DNA of 64,000 nucleotides, taken from the NCBI GenBank assembly GCA_001600055.1, contig BCIV01000013.1, positions 310,001 to 374,000 on the forward strand. The letters are read 5' to 3'. Of this stretch, positions 59,483 through 64,000 are shown piece after piece. Origin of the DNA: Filobasidium wieringae. Taxonomy: Eukaryota; Basidiomycota; Tremellomycetes; Filobasidiales; Filobasidiaceae. The position numbers were made by a program, and so were the translations under genes. How positions within the stretch are numbered: the first letter of the stretch is position 1; each line of letters starts with the position of its first letter. The notes below the pieces were generated by a model. The model saw only the letters and a program-made list of their open reading frames with translations, was not told the origin of the DNA and searched no databases.

Positions 59483-60203
59483 GGTAAGAAGCGTTTGAAT
59501 CTTTAGTTTGTAAGGGTAGCAGTCGTTTGAGTGGATTATTAGATAATTAGATAGGTAGATAGATAGACGGTAAATGAGAAGCCGTTGAACTCAGTTGATC
59601 ACTTCTTAGGCCTGAGCCTAAGCGCCCTTCAATAAACCGCTTTCTCCCGCTATTCCATCATAGAAAACACTGTGATCATCTAGAACTGTAACGGTCAACT
59701 GATGGTAGGTGTTTAATGTGTTTAGAACTGTTATGGACGTGAATTGCGGTTGTTGTACGCGTTGCCTTCTCCGTAGGCGTCGCCTGAGGATCGTCCGAGC
59801 AGGTCTCGGACTACTTGTTGTTGTTTCCTTTGTTGTATTCCGGATGAGTAGACCTTAAATCTCTCATCCATTCTTATCGATACTATGTTGAACCCTACCT
59901 GCTCCTCCTCCCGGACACCGCCTGCTAAGTCGTCGGACCGCTCCTTCGGAGTTACCGTTGGTCCTAACAAGAACGTTCTTAGAAGGTAGAGTGATTGACC
60001 TGTGAAGTTTAAGCAAATTTGGAGAATATTCTATTCACATTCACGTTTGATGCCGTTCGATCGGTCTTCTGCGCAAGGGTTGAACTTGAACGTCTGATTG
60101 AACGTCAGCAAATTGAACGCGTTCAAAGTTGAACGTCACGCGCGTTCAAACGTTCAATAAGGCGCGTTCGTTCCTTCAAGTTCAAGCGTTCAACCTAAAC
60201 GCG
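59483..60203. other. Right subterminal region of the hAT element
   Basis: No transposase exon seen. A minus-strand open frame at 59731-59970 has no recognised domain. The last 150 bp are dominated by TTGAACG/CGTTCAA repeats. Confidence 0.5.
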
Positions 60204-60297
60204 TGCCAACTCCACTAGTACATATACATATTGAGACGAACGAGTCAGAGACGAGAGAGTTTGAGATAGCAAGCAAGATAAAGGCCAAGTCTGAGTC

Positions 60298-61095
60298 TGT
60301 TACGGCAGGTTCTTGCTGTCACAGGTCTAATAGCAAATGCTACTCGTAGGTTATCTGGATGATGGGATAAGGGCCGAGTTCGTGTAACTCGGTTGGTTCT
60401 AAGCGGTAGACAAGTTATTCGACCGAATTAAAGGATTCGGTTAGAATCTGTAAGTTGGTTAAATCAAGTAAATTAGTATGGGTTGCTAATCTAATCGGTT
60501 TAAGGGTGAAGAACGAAGGTTGTATGGGAACAACTTAGCTAGATCCTATTGTCGTAACCTCTTCACAATACGTCTTGAATTGGTAATTCAGTAGGTGTAA
60601 ATAGAATGCGATATCGGACTTGAATCCTCTATACAATTCGGTTGACTTCTGTATAGACGATTCAATCTCTCTAACTATATATACTAAACGGAAACACTGC
60701 GAGACCTCGAACAAAGAAAAGTGAATGATACCACCACGAGTCGTCTAAGGTGTTTTTGCTGGATTCAGTTGAATCCTATTTTGTATTTTGGAACCGAGAA
60801 TAGAGAACGAGCCGGATAGAGAAGTAGTCGGTAGGTTGTTGACGGATTTGGTTGAACCTTGTAGGGAACAACCAAATATGGATGGATGTCTTCTTTGTTG
60901 GTTTGAGGTGGATCGACTTGTTCGATGGAATAGGAGATTGCGTTTCGTGTTTATACAAGCAATCCGCAGCATGAGCGGACTCATTTGGCTTTCTCAGGGA
61001 TCCGGTTGAAACGGGATCGAACTAAAACGGGGTGGTAGTTTGGTTGGTTGAGTGAGATTCTACTTAAACGATTTCTTGATGAACCAGTTGTAACA
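60298..61095. mobile_element. Solo LTR with 5 bp target-site duplication
   Basis: 798 bp starting TGTTACGGCAGG and ending CAGTTGTAACA (TGTTAC/GTAACA inverted ends). It is flanked on both sides by GAGTC (60293-60297 and 61096-61100), the 5 bp duplication typical of LTR retrotransposon integration. No internal coding region is present, so it is a solo LTR left by recombination between two LTRs. The orientation of the lost element is unknown. Confidence 0.85.
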
Positions 61096-61688
61096 GAGTC
61101 ATCCAATGTAGGATGCCAAGGTCCGTGCGATGCCGATGTTGGTAAGCATATCAGTGATATCGGAGGATTTAATGTGGAGGTAATCTACCAAGATAGCTGA
61201 GTAAATAGTCCAAGGTAGATATGATTTGTAATGGTTCGGATGAATTTGGTGAATATCGGTAAATAGGTCAGGTAGATCCTATCACTGAAGTCGGGAGCCG
61301 CTTGGATAGTACTCGGAGTATGCTGGACAGCCTCCCATCACGTCGGTCCTAACATCAGCCGTCTAAGTTCACATCTAAGTTTAGTCTAGTCCCAAGGGAA
61401 AAATACAAAATCTGTAGGCGTCTGGTCTGCATGGTTGCCAACTCTACCAGGCGACACCCACGGAAGAGGCGATGCGTAAGGCCACTGCACTGACACACCT
61501 AATGGGCGGAGACATCGTGTTCAGATCCGGCTTTTTGAGGGCCACTCATAAGATTCGTAGAAGGTTAAACAACGCATGCACTACTATTGCTGTCATCCAA
61601 CGACAAGGAATGAGACTGTGGCAGCGAGCAGCATGGAGATAAGAACGATAGTCGCAGCCCCGTTCAATCTATAAGCACAGGCGGAATA
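61096..61688. other. Intergenic after the transposon nest
   Basis: 593 bp with no recognised gene or transposon domain. It includes the 3' region of the DUF202-type gene. Confidence 0.45.
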
Positions 61689-62102
61689 TCAACTGAAAGT
61701 TGCATTATACTCAATGAGACATTTGTCGAACCACCTCGATCGTTTCACAAATGCGTTACCCAGTGTGAGATCCATTTGTGTCTGGTTGAAGTCAAGTGTG
61801 CCAGTCAACAACAACAAGACAGCCACGGTGAAGGTCAGGATGCCCAAGGGCAATGCTAAACGGGTTTCGCCGAAAGAGGAAACGAGGTCTGCTGGGCGAT
61901 TGAGACCATCTGATCGGGGAAATTTGAACTTGAGGAAAAGGGCAGTCATCACAGCGAGGAGAGTGAGGACGAGTCTAAGAGAAGTTAAAAGGTTCCGCTC
62001 ATTCGCTGGTAATCTCGAATCGGTTGTCAATCTTCACGTACATGCAGCAGGACATTCTGACCTACCCGCAAGATCACGAGGATTGCTATATTGGCGAGCC
62101 AT
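61689..62102 (-). CDS. Small DUF202-type membrane protein
   Basis: Starts at the ATG at 62102 (MARQYSNPRDLA). An intron (GTAGGT...ATTACCAG, about 60 nt) joins this to ANERNLLTSLRLVLTLLAVM, where ANER plus a following helix is the DUF202 signature (ANERTFLAWIRT in other fungi). A second helix (PLGILTFTVAVLLLLTGTLD) follows. The C-terminus is short and polar. The protein is slightly shorter than usual and carries a less typical C-terminal end; a vacuolar or ER membrane location is inference. The start lies about 210 bp from the stop of the RRM gene, same strand. Confidence 0.6.
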
Positions 62103-62312
62103 TGGCAAGGTGCCTGACACGATAGAATATGATCTATAATAGACTTCTTTGTTCGTATGTTTTGATTCGGTAGGCTAATGATGACATCGACACGTCCGGA
62201 AAAGTACAAGAGAAGCCGCTTGTTATTTGTGCGCACAGTTTCACGTGGCATTGAAGTAGACGACCGGTACAATCGTTCAGCAACGAACCTCAGTTTAGGT
62301 ATCAGTGCCACC

Positions 62313-63786
62313 TCAATACCTAGCACGACGATCGTAACCCCCCTCGTCGCGGTAAGAAGCGCTACCTCCCCTGTAATCACCGCTTCCTCGGGACTCGTAG
62401 CCTCGCGGCTCATAGCCCCCACGCTCATATCCGCCGCCACGCCTGTCGTCATAACGGGGTTCACGGCGGTCATCGTCTAGTACAATCTCGCCTTAGCAAT
62501 GATTCATGATCTGATAAATCTATACGACTCACATCGAGGGCGGTCGTACCTGTCCCGGTCATCATAACCGTGTCCGCCGCGTCCACCCCCACTATAACGG
62601 GAGTCGTCTGTATTGGGTGGGCGTAGGTGTCAGTTGTACAATTAGCCTAGGCAGAAGATAGCAATACCCACAAGATCGAGGCTCGTAGTATCGGTCTAGG
62701 TTAGCCGCACGAAGAACATACAAATGATTAATCCTGAAAAGTCTTAGCTTCCCACCAAGTACATTAAACCACATAGCCTTACCTCGAGAACCGCCACCAC
62801 CACCTCCGCTGGGATAGTCACCGGTTTTGGGTGGTCCATAGTACCTCCCCGGAGTAGGAGTCCTTGCACGCGCTCGACGAGCCTAGAGAGCACTCGATGA
62901 AGAATATCCTCATTGTGAACAGCGGATCGTGCTTACATATGCTACGTTCATGACTTTGCCCTCGAACTCCTTTCCAGATAGCTCAGCAACCGCTCGACTA
63001 GCGCCGTCAGAATCGGCCATCATGACAAAACCGAATCCCCGAGAATCTTTGGTGTGTGGGTCGTACATGATACTGGATTTATCAACCTAATCAACAGCCC
63101 GGTGAATAACTGTTTCGTACTAGATGAGATGGCGTGTTTACAACCAAAGATAACTTACCTCTCCGACAGTGCTGAAGTACTTCTGTAGATCATCGGCAGT
63201 CACACTATGGGACAGACCGGATACGTGAAGGTTCATTCCGGGATTCTGTGCGTCGGTGCCAGCACGATTGTCCCTATGAAGCAGTTTGTAGTCATCCCTC
63301 AGACGTGTTATAGAAGATATCATCGGGCGGATGCAAGTACCTGCCGCGATCGCTGCCTCGAGCTTCGTTGCGGTCGTCTCCACGGACGGGTTCCGTAGCC
63401 GTTGCTTGAACTTGCCCAGGAGACTGGGAACGCCGAGCTGCACCGTCTTCGTATCGGTCTCTCTCTCCACGGTAATCTGAGGAAGGCGCAAGTTGAGGAG
63501 TTCCAATAAGCGATATGTACGACGTCAAGGAGTTGAAGGCGCCAATCGATAGACATCGCCCGCAAAGAGCGCAGAGCTCTTATGTGATATACGAAGAGCA
63601 AAACCGAATGGTAATCCTCGCAACGCGTTGAATGGTGAGGCTGGTTGGACGTTTAGACTGGGGCATAGTTTGCGAGTTCAATCGAGCGTGGTCGACCCGA
63701 TTGTGTTATGGAGAAACCGTTGAGTCTGGGCCGAGGAACGAGACCTGAGCTGTGCTGATAATTGCTGAAAACGTACCGTCGGACAT
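62313..63786 (-). CDS. RRM RNA-binding protein with Arg/Gly-rich tail (TRA2/Rnp24-like)
   Basis: Probably a nuclear splicing or mRNA-export factor. The start codon at 63786 opens a 10 nt first coding exon (MSD plus one base), followed by a 300 nt intron (63477-63776), long for this genome. Joined sequence: DYRGERDRYEDGAARRSQSP, an SR/RD-rich head, then one RRM with RNP2 LHVSGLS, LQKYFSTVGE, YDPHTKDS, RNP1 RGFGFVMM and VAELSGKEFEGKVMNVAYAR. The tail has TPTPGRYYGPPKTGDYPSGG and many RGG/YERGG repeats (RGGGYERGGYEPRGYESRG), ending DRRARY at the stop at 62313. Multiple introns. The head-RRM-RGG layout resembles transformer-2. Confidence 0.82.
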
Positions 63787-64000
63787 TGTTGAAGAGTGTG
63801 GAACGAGTTTGTTCGAATGGGAGGTGTTGAGAGGCAGATACCTGATCCCTAATATTCAGCAAGCACCGAATGAGTTTGAGTAGATCGGATATTACTGTAT
63901 AGCTACAGCATAGCTAGTAGTAATTCGTAGCGTGCCGAGCCATTAACCAATATACCTACAGTTTGCATTTTCTCACGCGTCGAGAGCGAACTCAGCCTAG

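Larger units (their letters stand above)
55169..60215 (-). mobile_element. hAT-superfamily DNA transposon
   Basis: 5.05 kb element with 12 bp terminal inverted repeats: GTAGAGTTGGCA at the left (55169-55180) and its complement with one mismatch at the right (TGCCAACTCCAC, 60204-60215). Both subterminal regions (about 55180-55330 and 60050-60200) are packed with TTGAAC/GTTCAA words in both orientations, likely transposase binding sites. A multi-exon transposase gene runs on the minus strand between them. An 8 bp target duplication expected for hAT was not found (flanks CCCAATAG and TAGTACAT), so one edge may be off or the flank rearranged. One undetermined base (n) lies at 57975. Confidence 0.75.

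Noticed and set aside
59731..59970. 79-codon minus-strand ORF in the hAT right arm
   Set aside because: No ATG-led domain or recognised family, and no splice link to the transposase could be shown.
55161..60223. An 8 bp target-site duplication around the hAT element
   Set aside because: Flanks CCCAATAG and TAGTACAT do not match; shifting the ends by a few bases gives at most half identity.
53091..61095. The LTR-like sequences at 53091 and 60298 as the two LTRs of one 8 kb retrotransposon
   Set aside because: Only their first 50 bp agree, the right one has its own perfect target duplication, and the interval is filled by a hAT element plus an integrase fragment.

Overview
The window looks like nuclear DNA from a basidiomycete yeast-like fungus, most likely a Tremellomycete of the Cryptococcus/Kwoniella kind. 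The reasons are dense genes on both strands, many short introns (about 50-70 nt) in almost every gene, several GC-AG introns, and families such as DUF6534-like seven-helix proteins, an MRP51-type mitoribosome protein and a fungal MSG5-type MAPK phosphatase. This placement is inference from gene structure and protein families; no database was searched. Exon joins were deduced by reading frames across GT/GC-AG sites.

Layout. 1-16.3 kb is a run of minus-strand genes: a conserved secreted/membrane protein cut by the window edge, an aldo-keto reductase that reads into it without a stop, a PPN2-like polyphosphatase, CAC2 (chromatin assembly factor 1), SEC8 (exocyst) and an MSG5-type dual-specificity phosphatase. 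17.4-27.6 kb is plus strand: a mitochondrial PPR protein, a Zn2Cys6 transcription factor, a low-complexity protein whose frame runs into COQ4, and the 25-residue ribosomal protein eL41, whose start codon is split by an intron. At 28-34.5 kb lie MIC10 and seryl-tRNA synthetase (divergent), a four-helix membrane protein and a DUF6534-like seven-helix protein. After a 1.8 kb gene-poor gap with a short telomere-like motif come MRP51, a kinesin-6, a KDM8-like JmjC protein, SF3A1/PRP21, the mitochondrial transcription factor MTF1, an unknown probably mitochondrial protein, and RRP14/SURF6 (36.3-52.2 kb).

From a tRNA-Pro gene at 52.7 kb to about 61.1 kb the DNA is a transposon nest: LTR-like pieces, a minus-strand Ty1/copia integrase fragment, a 5 kb hAT element with matching short terminal inverted repeats, and a 798 bp solo LTR with a 5 bp target duplication. 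The rest (61.7-63.8 kb) returns to host genes: a DUF202-type membrane protein and a glycine/arginine-rich RRM protein.

Functional themes. Mitochondrial biogenesis is well represented (COQ4, MIC10, MRP51, MTF1, the PPR protein and probably the 48-50 kb gene), without operon-like linkage. The most unusual signal is in the hAT element. Its transposase introns are built from the same TTGAAC/GTTCAA motif that fills its subterminal regions, and the motif often begins right at the splice donor.
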